Notes: generated by a model from the letters alone, not told the origin. Positions 12,722 through 23,997 are shown, counted from the first letter of the stretch. The stretch is 64,000 bases of DNA from Prostheceraeus crozeri (GCA_907163375.1 CAJQUW010006291.1:42825-106824), one strand, 5' to 3'. Numbers and translations: made by a program.

Positions 12722-13369
12722 TGACAACAAAGGTCTGTCGCAGTTCATTGAATATCGAAAGAGAATGACAGCTATTAAATCAATACAAGACACCAATACC
12801 CTTGATTCCCCGACCGCACTCGCCTTACCCACGAATCGAACCGAAGTCCGCGGTGGAGACGAGCTCGCACCTTCTTCACTAGGCCACGCTGACGGTTCAA
12901 AAGGAATGCGAGTGAAGGCAGAAGTCATCTCTAAGTGATATCGACAGCTTATTGTCCTATGTAATGATATCGACAGGCGAGTGCGGTCGGGGAATCAAGG
13001 GTGTTGGCGTCTTGTATTGACTTAATAGCTGTCATTCTCTTTCGATTTTCAATGAACTACGACAGACCTTTGTTGTCAATCTACTGTGTGACGCAGTCGA
13101 ATGACAGGCTGAGATGCTGTCTCGCTACAATATGAACGCTGTTAGCGTTCTGTCAATAATAATAGGACAATATGCTGTTGATATCACTTAGAGATGACTT
13201 CTGCCTTCACTCGCATTCCTTTTGAACCGTCAGCGTGGCCTAGTGAAGAAGGTGGGAGCTCGTCTCCACCGCAGACTTCGGTTCGATTCCTAGGTCGAGC
13301 GAGTGCGGTCGGGGAATCAAGGGTGTTGGTGTCTTGTATTGACTTAATAGCTGTCATTCTCTTCCGATA
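12722..13369. mobile_element. tRNA-derived SINE-like composite insertion with 12-bp target duplication
   Basis: It is flanked by TAAAATGCACTC at 12710-12721 and 13370-13381, and the paralogous segment at about 54.2 kb is the empty site. Inside, a unit with a tRNA-like head and a GAGTGCGGTCGGGGAATC body appears in full on the minus strand (12722-12926) and on the plus strand (about 13182-13369), with a body-only copy at 12975-13085. The result is a long inverted repeat. The 12-bp duplication suits retroposition. It could be two SINEs inserted head to head or one rearranged element. Confidence 0.8.
13236..13290 (+). promoter_or_regulatory. RNA polymerase III internal promoter (A and B boxes)
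   Basis: TGGCCTAGTG at 13236-13245 fits the tRNA A box and GGTTCGATTCC at 13280-13290 fits the B-box consensus exactly. The spacing fits type 2 Pol III promoters. The inverted copy has a one-base variant B box (reverse complement at 12833-12842). This supports a tRNA origin of the SINE head. Confidence 0.75.
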
Positions 13370-13959
13370 TAAAATGCACTCCGTTCATTATTTGTAATAT
13401 ATAGCTCAATATTATAGTTTCAGTCTGGTGAATAGATCGAAGAGCGTTGTTGACATAGGTGAGCTTTGGTAATAACCAATTCCTTTGTGCAATATGCCCA
13501 TACTCACTGAAATTGTTGATAGTCATGAATTCTACAGAGGGAATTGGGTGTTTATCAAATTATTCCCTATCAGTCTTCAATGTGAATATTTTTCCTTCCA
13601 ATTGACTTAATGTTACTGCTTTGAATTGCTGCATATTACCGCTGTCATCTTTAAAAAAAATTTCGGAGATACTGCTGAATGACAATTCCTAAAACTTGCC
13701 ATATACTTAACGCAGACATGCTAAAAAAACTTAAACTGTACATGTAATATCACTGACATATGCTTTATGTAATATGCCATTTCTAATGCTTATTGTCGCA
13801 TCGCACATCGCACGGCCAAAAAAATAACATAGCAATATAGTCCCATTGCCGTAATGCTTTTTCGCCACGATAACTAACAACCGAAACTAGTCTCACAGCT
13901 GGGGCCTCTATTTCTCATTTAGCCATTTTGAACAATTAAATATCTTTACAAATAACACA

Positions 13960-14884
13960 TAAAATGAACTTGAGCAGGCCTATGTAAACATTTTTCGATT
14001 CGATTCGAGATTCAGTTCGACTCAAAATTTCCCGATTCGCAAGTTGCTAATAGGAAGTTAATGGTACCAGGTCAATTCTCAGACTTTTCTGCAGAGTTGA
14101 TAAGTATAAAGCGCAGCAGGTGACAAAATTGATCGCACTATGCCAGTTCTACAGACATGTGTGTGTAGAATTGACCTCCAGTCCGATTGTGCTTCTGCTG
14201 TGTCAAGCACAGTTTCAAAGTGAATTCTAAATCCACCTTCCCAGGTCGCAATTGAACGATCAAGTACCCAAGGCTAGGTTGATAATTTTTATTTAAGTAT
14301 TCACCGCCATTCACGTGCCTTGACATCGAATTCTAATCACAAATTTGCAGGAATGGCCAGTGGTAGGGCCCAGAACGAGAACTCAGACCCACGAACTCAT
14401 AAATCTTCAACATCAACTCGTATGTTAATGTATAAAACAAACTAATTGAGTGCATTTTGACATTTTGATTGTCTGAAGTCTTCGGTTTATCAAGCCTGTA
14501 GATCGAAGAGACTGAGGGATCTTATGAAAGCAATCACCACAAATCCTGAACTCTGGTATCTAACCTTCAAAATCTATCGACCACCACATGAAGATGTAGG
14601 CCCTATTCAGGATGCAGACCAAATTCTTCCAGCTTGTATATTAGAGACGACATTAACATATTGTATATAACATATTAAGATATAACATATAGAGTGATAT
14701 TAACATATCCCTTGCAGACTGAGGCATTGTTCTGTTGAAAATGATTGAAAAATGTCCATGGGCCTGTGGGATACCCATGGGTTGATAACTGATACATTCC
14801 GTGGGATGGAATGTATCTGGGAAAAGAAAACTCGTCCCATAGACATCTCAGCAAATTTGCAAACACACTTTTTCTTTTTTTCAG
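13960..14884. other. no gene seen; presumed upstream region or intron of the repeat-protein gene
   Basis: No open frame of interest. The last ~25 bases before 14885 form a strong polypyrimidine tract ending in CAG, which is the acceptor of the next exon. Confidence 0.45.
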
Positions 14885-15715
14885 TTTGCGGCACTTCTCA
14901 TCAGCTTAGTCTTTCTAGCTTCAAAAATACATTCCTCTGAAATATTCGATGCCGAGGTTGCAGCACTACCGCCTCCACCGCCTCCACCTCCATACTGTCC
15001 TGACATGAGTCAACTGGAAAAAATATATTCCTCTGAATCATTGGATGCCGAGTTTGCAGCTCTGCCGCCAACTCCTTACTATCCTGATATGAGTCGGCTG
15101 GAAAAAAGTCATTCCTCTGGATTATTCGATGCAGAGTTTGAAGCTCCACCTCCACACCATCCTGATATGAGTCAACTGGAAAAAAGTCATTCCTCTGGAT
15201 TATTCGATGCCCAGTTTGAAGCTCCGCCTCCACCTCCATACCATCCTGATATGAATCTGCTGGAAAAAAGTCATTCCTCTGGATTATTCGATGCCGAGTT
15301 TGAAGCTCCGCCTCCACCTCCATACCATCCTGATATGAATCTGCTGGAAAAAAGTCATTCCTCTGGATTATTCGATGCCGAGTTTGCAGCATTACCGCCT
15401 CCACCTCCACCTCCACACCATCCTGATATGAGTCAACTGGAAAAAAATCATTCCTCTGGATTATTCGATGCAGAGTTTGAAGCTCCACCTCCACCTCCAC
15501 ACCATCCTGATATGAGTCAACTGGAAAAAAATCATTCCTCTGGATTATTCGATGCCGAGTTTGCAGCATTACCGCCTCCACCTCCACAACATCCTGATAT
15601 GAATCTGCTGGAAAAAAGTCATTCCTCTGGATTATTCGATGCAGAGTTTGAAGCTCCACCTCCACCTCCACAACATCCTGATATGAATCTGCTGGAAATT
15701 TCATCTCTCTATTAA
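14885..15715 (+). CDS. 3' exon of a secreted-looking protein of nine ~28-residue proline-rich repeats
   Basis: The frame opens right after a pyrimidine-rich acceptor (TTTTTCTTTTTTTCAG) and runs 276 codons to TAA. No ATG lies between an upstream stop and the acceptor, so the start must be in an unseen upstream exon, joined in phase 0. It begins FAALLISLVFLASK, a hydrophobic stretch with a small-residue end like a signal-peptide core. Nine repeats of 26-32 residues follow, built as HSSGLFDAEFEAPPPPPYHP then DMNLLEK, and the tail ISSLY. The repeats are acidic with a polyproline run, no Cys except one in repeat 1, and a single Lys at each unit boundary. The design resembles a multi-copy peptide precursor or a structural secreted protein. 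I recognise no family. The opposite-strand open frame is a shadow. Confidence 0.72.
   Translation, partial: FAALLISLVFLASKIHSSEIFDAEVAALPPPPPPPPYCPDMSQLEKIYSSESLDAEFAALPPTPYYPDMSRLEKSHSSGLFDAEFEAPPPHHPDMSQLEKSHSSGLFDAQFEAPPPPPYHPDMNLLEKSHSSGLFDAEFEAPPPPPYHPDMNLLEKSHSSGLFDAEFAALPPPPPPPHHPDMSQLEKNHSSGLFDAEFEAPPPPPHHPDMSQLEKNHSSGLFDAEFAALPPPPPQHPDMNLLEKSHSSGLFDAEFEAPPPPPQHPDMNLLEISSLY
14921..15700. repeat. coding minisatellite, nine units of 78-96 bp
   Basis: Units share CATTCCTCTGGATTATTCGA and CATCCTGATATGA blocks. The inner seven units are nearly identical, while the first two are more diverged. The length differences are multiples of three in the CCTCCA proline codons, so the frame is kept through the array. 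Confidence 0.95.
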
Positions 15716-16282
15716 TGTGGACTATCGGCTTATTCATTTTGTGACTTTGATGCTTTGTGTGGGCATTTGACCTTTCAGATTGTATCTTTGACTCTACATT
15801 TCCAATATATCTGCATCATAGTAGAAATGTTGCTTTCATGCTTCTCAATTGACGGAAGTGACAAGGATGAAAGTACGGATCAAAACGACAGGTCTCATGA
15901 ATTACCAATCCTAGCGACAATCTTCAGTACAAGATAAAGCTCTAATATAGGCCTACTATTATATATCACTGACATCTTTCTTATCTCATTATTACTCTCT
16001 ATTCTCAGAGTAATATTGGAAAAGTCGAGTTTGATCTCATTACTGACCTCGTCGTTCTCGTAGTTTTTTCAGGATAGATTTCGATCACGTCTCGAGCAGA
16101 CGTCTTTGGGATTGAAGTAATTGCACACGCATGTTTCGATAGCAAATACCTTAGCAGAATTCTGAATTTCTTAACACTTACATTATCTTTTAACCCTAAA
16201 TATCTTTTAATCCCCCAACAAAGCGGGATTACAAGGAAATTACAAATGACATGTCCTAGAAATTAACTGATGGTTCTAATTG
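15716..16282. other. no gene seen; probable 3' UTR then spacer
   Basis: Directly follows the stop of the repeat protein. No further coding motif is seen. Confidence 0.45.
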
Positions 16283-16450
16283 CGCATCTCAAATTCACTC
16301 CTGGTATGGCTGCATGCTTCAATAGAGAGTTATGTCGATGTTGAGATAGAACTAACTCTGCTGATGACTCCTGATGTCGGATGAAAAAGCGGCCATCAAG
16401 TTCTGTCCCATTTTTCCAACTGAGGATGGAACTCAACGTCCAATCATTCT
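16283..16450 (+). repeat. single-arm copy of the 18.5-kb foldback repeat
   Basis: Shares CTGATGACTCCTGATGTCGG, then TCCCATTTTTCCAACTGAGG, with the arms at 18531-18830. Divergence is high and only one arm is present. Confidence 0.65.
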
Positions 16451-16705
16451 ATTTATAGAGTATATAGATACCTGATGGTAAAATACTCGCGCAAATGTGT
16501 GACTACATTCAACCTACTCATACCGAAAGGAGAAGTACTTATCACACTGTCACATTTTTGTTGAGTTCCTCTTAGAAAACAAACCGTTTTTGACCATGCT
16601 TTGTGACTTGCCAGCTACAGATTTGCAGTCCACTGCTCCCTATAGAAATCCTTAATCACTTGATGAGTGAATGAAAAAAACTCTTCTATTTTCAGTGTGT
16701 TGCAG

Positions 16706-16785
16706 TTGCTATCTGTCTCCTTCTGATGTTTACCAAACTTCAGGCAGCCGAATTGACGGAAGAGGAGTTGCATATTCGACCATGA
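16706..16785 (+). CDS. small exon, copy A: hydrophobic signal-like segment, then stop
   Basis: After a pyrimidine-rich acceptor ending TTGCAG (or the TTTTCAG 10 bases upstream, same frame) the exon reads AICLLLMFTKLQAAELTEEE and, a few codons later, ends at TGA (16783-16785). The N-terminal half looks like the core and cleavage region (LQA) of a signal peptide; the rest is a short acidic tail. The start codon would lie in an upstream exon. Two diverged copies at 20124 and 24871 keep the acceptor, the reading frame of the hydrophobic part, and 100-200 bp of flank. This could be a family of very small secreted peptides, or remnants of a longer gene. I do not recognise it. Confidence 0.5.
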
Positions 16786-16835
16786 GCAATCCGCTATCCA
16801 AAAGTGGCTGATCTCTAACTTAAGTAGAAATTGAG

Positions 16836-18115
16836 ATATGTCAGTGAAAAGGCAAAGCAACGTATTTCAGATATCCGTGGTAAAAGCAAACAGGCACTTT
16901 CAAGCTAAAAACAACGTATTTCAAAATATGTTATATATTTTCAGAGGCATGAAACGCCAAAACAACGTATTTTAAAATGCGTTATTCAGTTTCAGCGTTA
17001 TGAAGCGCCAAAACAACGTATTTTAAAATGGGTTATTCAGTTTCAGCGTTATGAAGCGCCAAAACAACGTATTTTAAAATGGGTTATTCAGTTTCAGAGG
17101 TATGAAAAAGCGAAACAACGTGTTGCAAAATACTTTTTATAAGAGGTATGATGCGATTGCGAATGTGTACAATCTATTTTAAATTTCTAATCGGTATTAT
17201 TCGCCCAAGTTCTGGCAAACCGTCGCAAAGAGTAAATTACCTGTCTGCCAAACCGTCGTAAAGGTCAAATTAGCTATTTGACAAACCGTCGTAAAGGGTA
17301 AATCACAGTTCTTGCAAACCGTCGTAAGTCAATTTTTTTGATTTTGAATTTTATAGCTAATATGATGTAAAATACATTGAAAAATATCCACAATGAATAT
17401 CAGATATCATAATCTTATGGTTCCACATGTACTCAGGCGCTGCAACCCGTAGTAACGTAAGAAGATTAGAATATCAAAAAATCTTAAAAGTATCCTCCTG
17501 ATAAATGTCAAATTTGACTTACGACGGTTTGTCATACAGGTAATTTACCCTTTACGACGGTTTGTCAGACAACTAATATAATCTTTACGACGGTTTGTCA
17601 TACAGGTAATTTACCCTTTACGACGGTTTGTCAGACAACTAATATAATCTTTACGACGGTTTGTCAGACAGCTAATTTGACCTTGCGACGGTTTGTCATA
17701 CAGGTAATTTACCCTTTACGACGGTTTGTCAGACAGCTAATTTGACCTTACGACGGTTTGTCAGACAACTAATATAATCTTTACGACGGTTTGTCAGACA
17801 GCTAATTTGACCTTGCGACGGTTTGTCAGAAAGGTAATTTACTCTTTGCGACGGTTTGCCAGAACTTGGGCGTATTGTGAATGAAGAGTCAAAGATTGTA
17901 GCGTATTTTGAAATACGTTGTTTTATAGTTTCATTAGAAAAGACTCATTAGAAAAGATTTCATCGGACATCGCTAGCTTATAACTCCAAATTGTTTTATC
18001 CTAAAAAAGCATTATTTTTTCTTGTTTAAAATAACTGACTAATCTCAGACGAAAATACACATACTGAGTTTAAAATACGCTGTTTTGCCTTTTCACGTCC
18101 GAATATGTCAGTGAA
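16836..18115. mobile_element. foldback element with minisatellite arms
   Basis: ATATGTCAGTGAA occurs at both edges (16836-16848 and 18103-18115), a likely target duplication of about 9-13 bp. Inside, the ends are inverted (GTGAAAAGGCAAAGCAACGT at left, TGTTTTGCCTTTTCAC at right). Further in come ~61-bp direct repeats with AACAACGTATTTTAAAATG (16,910-17,140) and inverted minisatellites. There is no coding sequence. The long, repeat-built inverted arms match Foldback or Mutator-like non-autonomous elements. Confidence 0.75.
17203..17868. repeat. inverted minisatellite with core ACGACGGTTTGTC
   Basis: The left arm (17203-17342) has four units of CAAACCGTCGTAAAG spaced about 33-36 bp. The right arm (17514-17868) has about ten units in the reverse orientation, with alternating spacers such as AGACAGCTAATTTGACCTT and ATACAGGTAATTTACCCTT. 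The unit types are shuffled, which suggests unequal exchange within the right arm after the inversion formed. Confidence 0.92.
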
Positions 18116-18530
18116 TGTAATAGTTTAGCTTTCTCTTTTCGCCTCTTGACTGCAGTAAAGAAAATGCGTATTCATAATATTTCAAATTCTCTATTGTCTT
18201 TATTCTCTAACAGCGGAATGGTAAAGATGTGGATCAGAAGGTTTAACTAATTATATAGTTGAAAGACAAAATTTAGTAAATATAATTCAGACTCATTGTT
18301 CATGTACCGTTAATTTTAAATGCGGTGAGTCACATTCTTCACAGGCAAAGACAATCTTTAGTTTCTATGACGTCATAGTGTTTTCACTATTCATTTGAAG
18401 GTAATAAATGAAGTGTCACACACATTTCTTTTAATACTACTTATAAACACACCACTGACATGTCGTCTAAGCTGGTGGACCTGCAATAAATGCTGCTTTT
18501 TGCAAACATAATGTAAACAGAATAATTACA

Positions 18531-18830
18531 TTGCGATCACAACAAAACAGTGACATAATAATAAATAAAATAATTAAATACTGAGTTGTATCTTCAGTCG
18601 AAAAATAGGAACATACCTGAATAGCTGCCATTTCATCCAATATCGAGAATCATCACTCCGGGCATGGCAGAGAAACTGTGTTGATGTTGAAAACTGTGAA
18701 GTAGGCCTGCTGGTGATTCCTGATATTGGATGAAATTGCAGCTATTCTGTTCCCATTTTTCGACTGAAGATGCAACTCAATATTTAATTATTTTATTTAT
18801 TATTATGTCACTGTTTTGTTGTGGTCGCAA
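18531..18830. repeat. foldback repeat, ~115-bp arms, short spacer
   Basis: The left arm starts TTGCGATCACAACAAAACAG and the right arm ends CTGTTTTGTTGTGGTCGCAA. The arms are highly similar over about 115-120 bp around a ~60-bp spacer. No flanking duplication was found. A diverged single-arm relative lies at 16283-16450. Confidence 0.85.
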
Positions 18831-18959
18831 GGCACCGGACATGCGTCTTTGTTGCTTTTGACTTTAGTCTGCTTTAATCGTTGGTCTGGAGTGCTAGAAC
18901 TTCAAGGTTATATTAAAGTTCATCAATACAACATCCCTCTGTTCTCCTTAATTGAAGAA

Positions 18960-19560
18960 GAAGGTTTGCTTAACATGCAGAATTGAACTGAAATGGTGAT
19001 CGAATCTATCTTGACACCAACGTGTTTGTAGCTTTGAGCGAATCATCAATAGCAAGCTATAATCAAAGATCACCGTTTTCCGAGAACAGTTTGGCTTCAT
19101 GGAAGGATGGAGCACCTCTGATGCGATATTTGCCTTAAGACAATTGATGGAGAAATATAGAGAAGGATGAAAACAACTGCACTGTGCATTCATTGATCTT
19201 GAAAATGCCTGTAACAGAGTGCTGAGAGACGAAAACTGGAACTGCCTCAGAGAAAAAAACAATATGTGAGAAATATGTCCGGCCGCACAAAGATATGTAC
19301 AAAGACAGTAAAAAGCGTTGCATGCCGACGATACCGACTCGTTTGCTGTGAAAGTTGGCGTTTTCTCAGTTATTAGATGATTTCCCTGATGACGATAGGA
19401 TGTTCCTACAGAAAGGCCTTGCATTTGATTTCACTATAAGTTAACCATGAAAAGTGGTTGCTTTGTTTTATTGTTTGCTGCAAAAAGCTACAGCGGGCTT
19501 CCTACCGGGAAATATAAAAAGATAGAGGTTGAATACTGTTCGGCACTCGGATTATTGCAA
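18960..19560 (+). mobile_element. RTE-like LINE fragment (reverse transcriptase)
   Basis: The plus strand reads FGFMEGWSTSDAIFALRQL, then EKYREG, LHCAFIDLENACNRV and LREKN, matching the conserved order in RTE-type reverse transcriptases (GFMPGRST, LRQLMEKYRE, FIDLEKAYDRV, LRKKGV). It continues with DTDSFAVKVGV, the segment before the GxxQG motif. Stops and shifts interrupt it repeatedly and both ends are missing, including the YADD box, so it is an old 5'- and 3'-truncated copy. Confidence 0.8.
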
Positions 19561-20029
19561 TTAAAGGCCTATAGCAATGGCTATTATTCCTATATTATAA
19601 ATATACGATAGCTTCCAAATACATGTAGCATGTTTCCGAAGTGCCTTTGAAGTTGCCGCATCATTTAGTAGGCTATTCAACTGAAATATATCCATGAATT
19701 CAATTTCTGATGTAAGATAAAGAAAACCGAAATGTTCAAATACCGAACATTTCAAGCGAAATGCTATAAAATATTGTTTTTTATAAGAAAAATATTTAAT
19801 TTTCAACTATGAGCGCAGCTTTCATGCCAGACTCAGATGTAGTTATTATTACATTCACGAAAGGGGGAGTTGCCCTATATATTCAAAGGTTGCAGGGTAG
19901 AAGCGCTCGTGAAATGCAGCAAACTCGAACTCAATTAAAAATTTCGTGCACATTACAGCTCAAACACCACCTTTAATATAGCAGAGGCTTTGGTCCGCAA
20001 TTTTGCATTGGTGCATATGTATTATTCTG

Positions 20030-20454
20030 CTATAGGTTGACAGTGCTCTATTCTCCATAGAATTTCTCTTCACTTGATGAGCAAATACCGGTAAATAAAT
20101 CTTCTTTTTTCAATGCATTGCAGTTGCAATCTGTCTCATTCTTGTGTTTGCCAAGCTTTAGGCAGCCAAGATAAATGCGGAAGAAGAGTTGTATGGAGTT
20201 GTATGAACAATTCGCTATCCAAAGTGGTTTATCACTAACTTTGATAGATGTTAGAAAATGTCAATGGTTGTAACAGTGTCTCTATATATTTTTGTTCCAA
20301 AACTGTAGTAGAATAGATTATACCCGGGTATACAAAATTCGTTTTGAGGTCATGCTTAGTCACGGAATGGTAATGACGAGGATCAGAAAGTTTAAATAAT
20401 ATATTTGACAGATGATTCATATTCACTGTTCATATATTTTTATGTTATATTCAT
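20030..20454 (+). repeat. duplicated block, copy B (with broken small exon at 20124-20161)
   Basis: Aligns with 24800-25170 and, less closely, with 16610-16836 joined to 18200-18300. It contains the acceptor CATTGCAG followed by AICLILVFAKL and then an in-frame TAG at 20159-20161, where the other copies read Gln. Copy B of the small exon is therefore a pseudo-exon. The CR1-like LINE is inserted in this block, which resumes at about 22019. Confidence 0.75.
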
Positions 20455-22018
20455 TCTCTGACCTTCTAACAGAGAAATTCAAATTTTTGAGAAAGGTAAC
20501 CCCTGGCAAATAGACATTGACATTCGATCTTTTGAAAAGCAATTAGCACTGGTAAACTGCAAGAAGGCGTATGGCAGTGATGATATTCCATCTAAGTTCT
20601 TGGTTCCTGCAGTGACATACTATCAGGTCCATTAACACATCTGTACAACTTGTCCATTCAAAATCATAAAGTTCCCAAACAATGGAAAATCGCGAAAGTT
20701 TTGCCAGTTCCAAAGCGCAGAAATCCATCGTTGAACGATATAAGACTGATTTCACTTCTTCCAACTGTTATTTATCAAATCTTTGAACGTCTGGTAGTCA
20801 ACTCTGTTATCAAAAATCTCATAGAACTATATGGTCCTCTTCAATTCGATTTCGTCCCAACTCGTCCACTTGTCTTGCCAATATCAAATTACATGATCGT
20901 GCAACAGAACTCCTGGATACTGCAGACGTCTATGGGGTAATCATGATTTCCTTGGACTTTTCGCGGGCGTTCGACACTATTCCCCACTGGAAACTGATTG
21001 ATACTCTAACTAACGATGAAAGACTTCCATCAGATTTCGTGTTATGGATCGAAGACTATTTGAGGGATAGAGAACAATTTGTGGTGATAAATGAAACACT
21101 TACGCTACATCGAGAGTCGTCTCTGGTGTGCCTCAAGGCAGCATTTTGGGGCCATACCTATTTGGTGCTTTTGTCGGTACCCTGAATCCGATATATGACA
21201 CAACATGCATGGTCAAGTACGCCGATGACTAGGTTTTGCTAATGCCTTATGAAAGAAAATTACAGAATCCAGACATCATAGTAAGTGAAGAAATTGACAA
21301 CGTCAAAGAATGGACGAAAGAATATGGTCTGCAATTGAACACAAATAAATCTAAATACATGTTCATTGAAAAATCCAACGTCATTAGGCGACCATCAATT
21401 GCATTAGATCAATGCCATCAATTAAAAGTACTTGGACTTACATATGATTGCAATTTCAAATGGTCATCACATATCCATGAAGTCAGTAAGAAGGAAAGTC
21501 AGCGTATTAATCTACTCAGAAGCATGCGGAGATATCTGACGAAGAAAGAGCTTGTACTAGTGTATAACAACTTCATCCGATCTGTCCTGGAATATAACGC
21601 ACCTGTATTTGTGGGTCTTAATCAAGAAGACGCAGACATTTTAGAGCGATTGCAAAGACGATGCCATAGAATTATTTGTGAAACGGGCTGCAGCTGCTCA
21701 CTTTTTGAGCCTCTTCATATACGACGAACTAATTGTGCCTTAAAACTGTTTCAAAAAATTCAAAGTAGTGACAATTTACTGCATGAACATTTTCCTGTTT
21801 TTCTCCAAAATCATACCTCACAGTTAATGATGACAATCGTGCGCACTGGACGAGGAGCAAAGTCATTCTTTCCTTTTTGTATCAAGGAATATAACATAAG
21901 ACAATGAATGGAGATTCTGAACCTATTATCTGAACCAATTTATCTTTTTCTTGTATCTTCTTCCTACTTGTATTGATGATTTTCATTCAAAAATATATGC
22001 AGTTATTATTATTATACC
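20455..22018 (+). mobile_element. CR1/L2-like LINE, 5'-truncated reverse transcriptase
   Basis: Reading frames in series give the RT core in order: HKVPKQWKIAKVLPVPKRRN, then NDIRLISLLP, MISLDFSRAFDTIPHWKL, SGVPQGSILGPYLFG, VKYADD, the KSKYMFI domain and a C-terminal R.GRGAKSFFPFCI stretch ending at TGA 21907. RTs of the CR1/L2 group end in this way. The endonuclease is missing. There are at least three frame changes (near 20.6, 20.86 and 21.12 kb) and a stop right after the catalytic YADD (21230-21232). The 3' end is a short TTATTATTATTA run. The last 223 codons are still open. Confidence 0.9.
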
Positions 22019-23745
22019 GTTCATATGTGATTTCTATGACGTCACAGTACTATCTGTATACTCATTTGAAGGAATAATTAATATGTGCTCATTTGAAGGC
22101 ATATCTTCGTAGCATAAATGCATTGAACATCCCGTAAACAAATATTCACATGGAATTACATAGAAATGCGAGATTAGAACATATTCACTATGACCACGAT
22201 GTATGATAAATGAATGCCTTCAAATTTAATGCCTCTAAAATTCCATTTTGGTATACAAGTCTATGTGCACAATGTCTATGTATACAAGTATGTGCTAAAG
22301 TAGAAATAGAAAGCTCTGAGATTCAACTGCATCATCATATTATCATTTGAAAATGTTAGTCTATGGTTTTCTTTATTCATGAAATGGTGAAATCTTATCC
22401 TGCAGCCGACGGCACATTCCGCGTCACTTCACGTGATTGAGTAATCAAAATGACATAAACAGCAATCGCCCAAAGAACGCCTGAAACAGCATGCTATGCA
22501 ACATTCAAATTCCTCAATTGTCTTTGAAAGCAGTGCTTGGCTTTTTCTTTTCTTGAGAGCATGAAATGACCAGTCATGTTTTCGCCTCACAAATATTCAG
22601 GTATCGTAGAATTTGCTCGAAGCTTCTTTACAAAGACTAGCGAGACAATATGGAATCTAGAGGCTATTCTCAGTAATATGACATGATTTGCACAGAAAGG
22701 TTCTCACTGGAAATGGCGAACAGCTTCTAATCAAGACTGCCGACAGTATAAATGTCAATTCAACTCATTTCAAGATTTATTCAGCGTCATGTGCATTAGA
22801 GCAGCTCATATGTGAAAATCATAAAGCAACGACAAAAGCGGAGAATCAGTAGATTTTTTCTGGCTTCGACACAAGAGATACAGCATCTTGCTTCGTAGTG
22901 GCGCATCGTGCCTCATGTCCGCATACTGTCAACGACTCCGCTTTCATCATTACTATGAGTTATGTTGCTTTGTGCAATGCTTTCATTTGTCACATTCATC
23001 AGCGTCGTCAACATATGTAAAAAATGCCAAGAATGTAAACATGTACACAATGTCAAAACATCATGAAGAAAACTGACATTCTTTATTTTAAGGTCTTAGA
23101 ACTATACGGAAGCTCGCTGCATATTGAGGGTAATTTCAGCTGATCGTTTACACAGCGATCTTGAAAACAATCGAATCAATGCAACATCCAATATTTGTAG
23201 ATACTTGCCTAAGGGCGGTATTTCATTAAAAATATTCGTTTTTTTCTAGAGGAGTTATAATAATTGTGAATCTTTACAAAGTGTATTGACGAGCTGCTAG
23301 AACACAACCATTGTCAGGAACTGAAAGCCGTCACTCCTAAGAATTAACAAATAATTGTTGAAAATGAATCCCTGGGAGAAGGTATCCAAATAAACATTCA
23401 TCACGTCTGACATTTATGCAAACAAAAGTAGTATGCAAGCACCACTCAAGATAGTTCATGCTTGCTTTCTCACCTTCCATTTCATAAAAGTGCTATCTGC
23501 CAAAGCCGGCGATTTGTGACAGAACTTCCTTTACACGGGCTTCACTGCAGGCAATAGCTGCTTTTTCACATCATTCGGTCTCTCTATATCTGTGAATTTT
23601 GAAAAAAAACTTTCAAGAATATGAAATTAGCAACTGCAGCACTTGGGTTCAAACCACGACATCGGCGATACTGTTGCTACTTATTGGACTAGAGGAAACC
23701 AATTTGAAGACAATCATTTGCCACAAATTGTATCAATCCTTTCTT
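22019..23745. other. end of duplicated block B, then no gene seen
   Basis: 22019-22110 (GATTTCTATGACGTCACAG and flank) matches 18360-18430, the continuation of block A, so the LINE separated two parts of block B. The rest is AT-rich without recognised features. Confidence 0.5.
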
Positions 23746-23997
23746 AAAATTTTCAAAACTAAAGTATTCTCTCCCGAAGTATTCATGCCACAATAAAAGA
23801 GCGATGAAGTATAGATACAGAGTTACCAACGTTTAGGGTCCTGACCCTTTCTCAGGGTCGTTTTTTTATATCTTTTGTAGTCAACTGCCTTGAGAAAGGG
23901 TCAGGACCCGAAACGTTGGTAACTCTGTATCTATACTCTATCTTTTTTTTATTGTGACATAAATACTTCGGGAGAGAATACTTTAGTTTTGAAAATT
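23746..23997. repeat. foldback repeat with Penelope-type terminal motif
   Basis: Two inverted arms of about 110 bp (23746-23858 and 23888-23997) share GTATTCTCTCCCGAAGTATT and the motif GAGAAAGGGTCAGGACCCGA followed by AACGTTGG. The arms flank a 29-base spacer. The GGGTC-AG-GACCC stem followed by GAAAC resembles the stem II and GAAA core of hammerhead-like motifs known at the ends of Penelope-like elements. The CTGANGA box is imperfect here. Confidence 0.75.

Larger units (their letters stand above)
12345..13950 (+). repeat. segment duplicated in inverted orientation at 53745-54635
   Basis: Outside the insertion at 12722-13369, this stretch aligns along its length with the reverse complement of 53745-54635. 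Shared blocks include GACGCGATTGCCAA, TCGAAGAGCGTTGTTGACAT and GCCGTAATGCTTTTT. Divergence is moderate with many small indels. It may be an unidentified transposon or an old segmental duplication. I found no terminal repeats and no coding frame conserved in both copies. Confidence 0.85.

Noticed and set aside
14901-15737. Long minus-strand open frame of 278 codons over the repeat array
   Set aside because: It mirrors the plus-strand coding minisatellite; any in-frame repeat gives such shadows. The plus frame has an acceptor and a signal-like start.
16360-16400. CTGATGA ... GAAA in the 16.3-kb and 18.7-kb repeats as a hammerhead ribozyme
   Set aside because: The core boxes are present in one copy but I could not form stems I and III around them, and the other copies lose the boxes.
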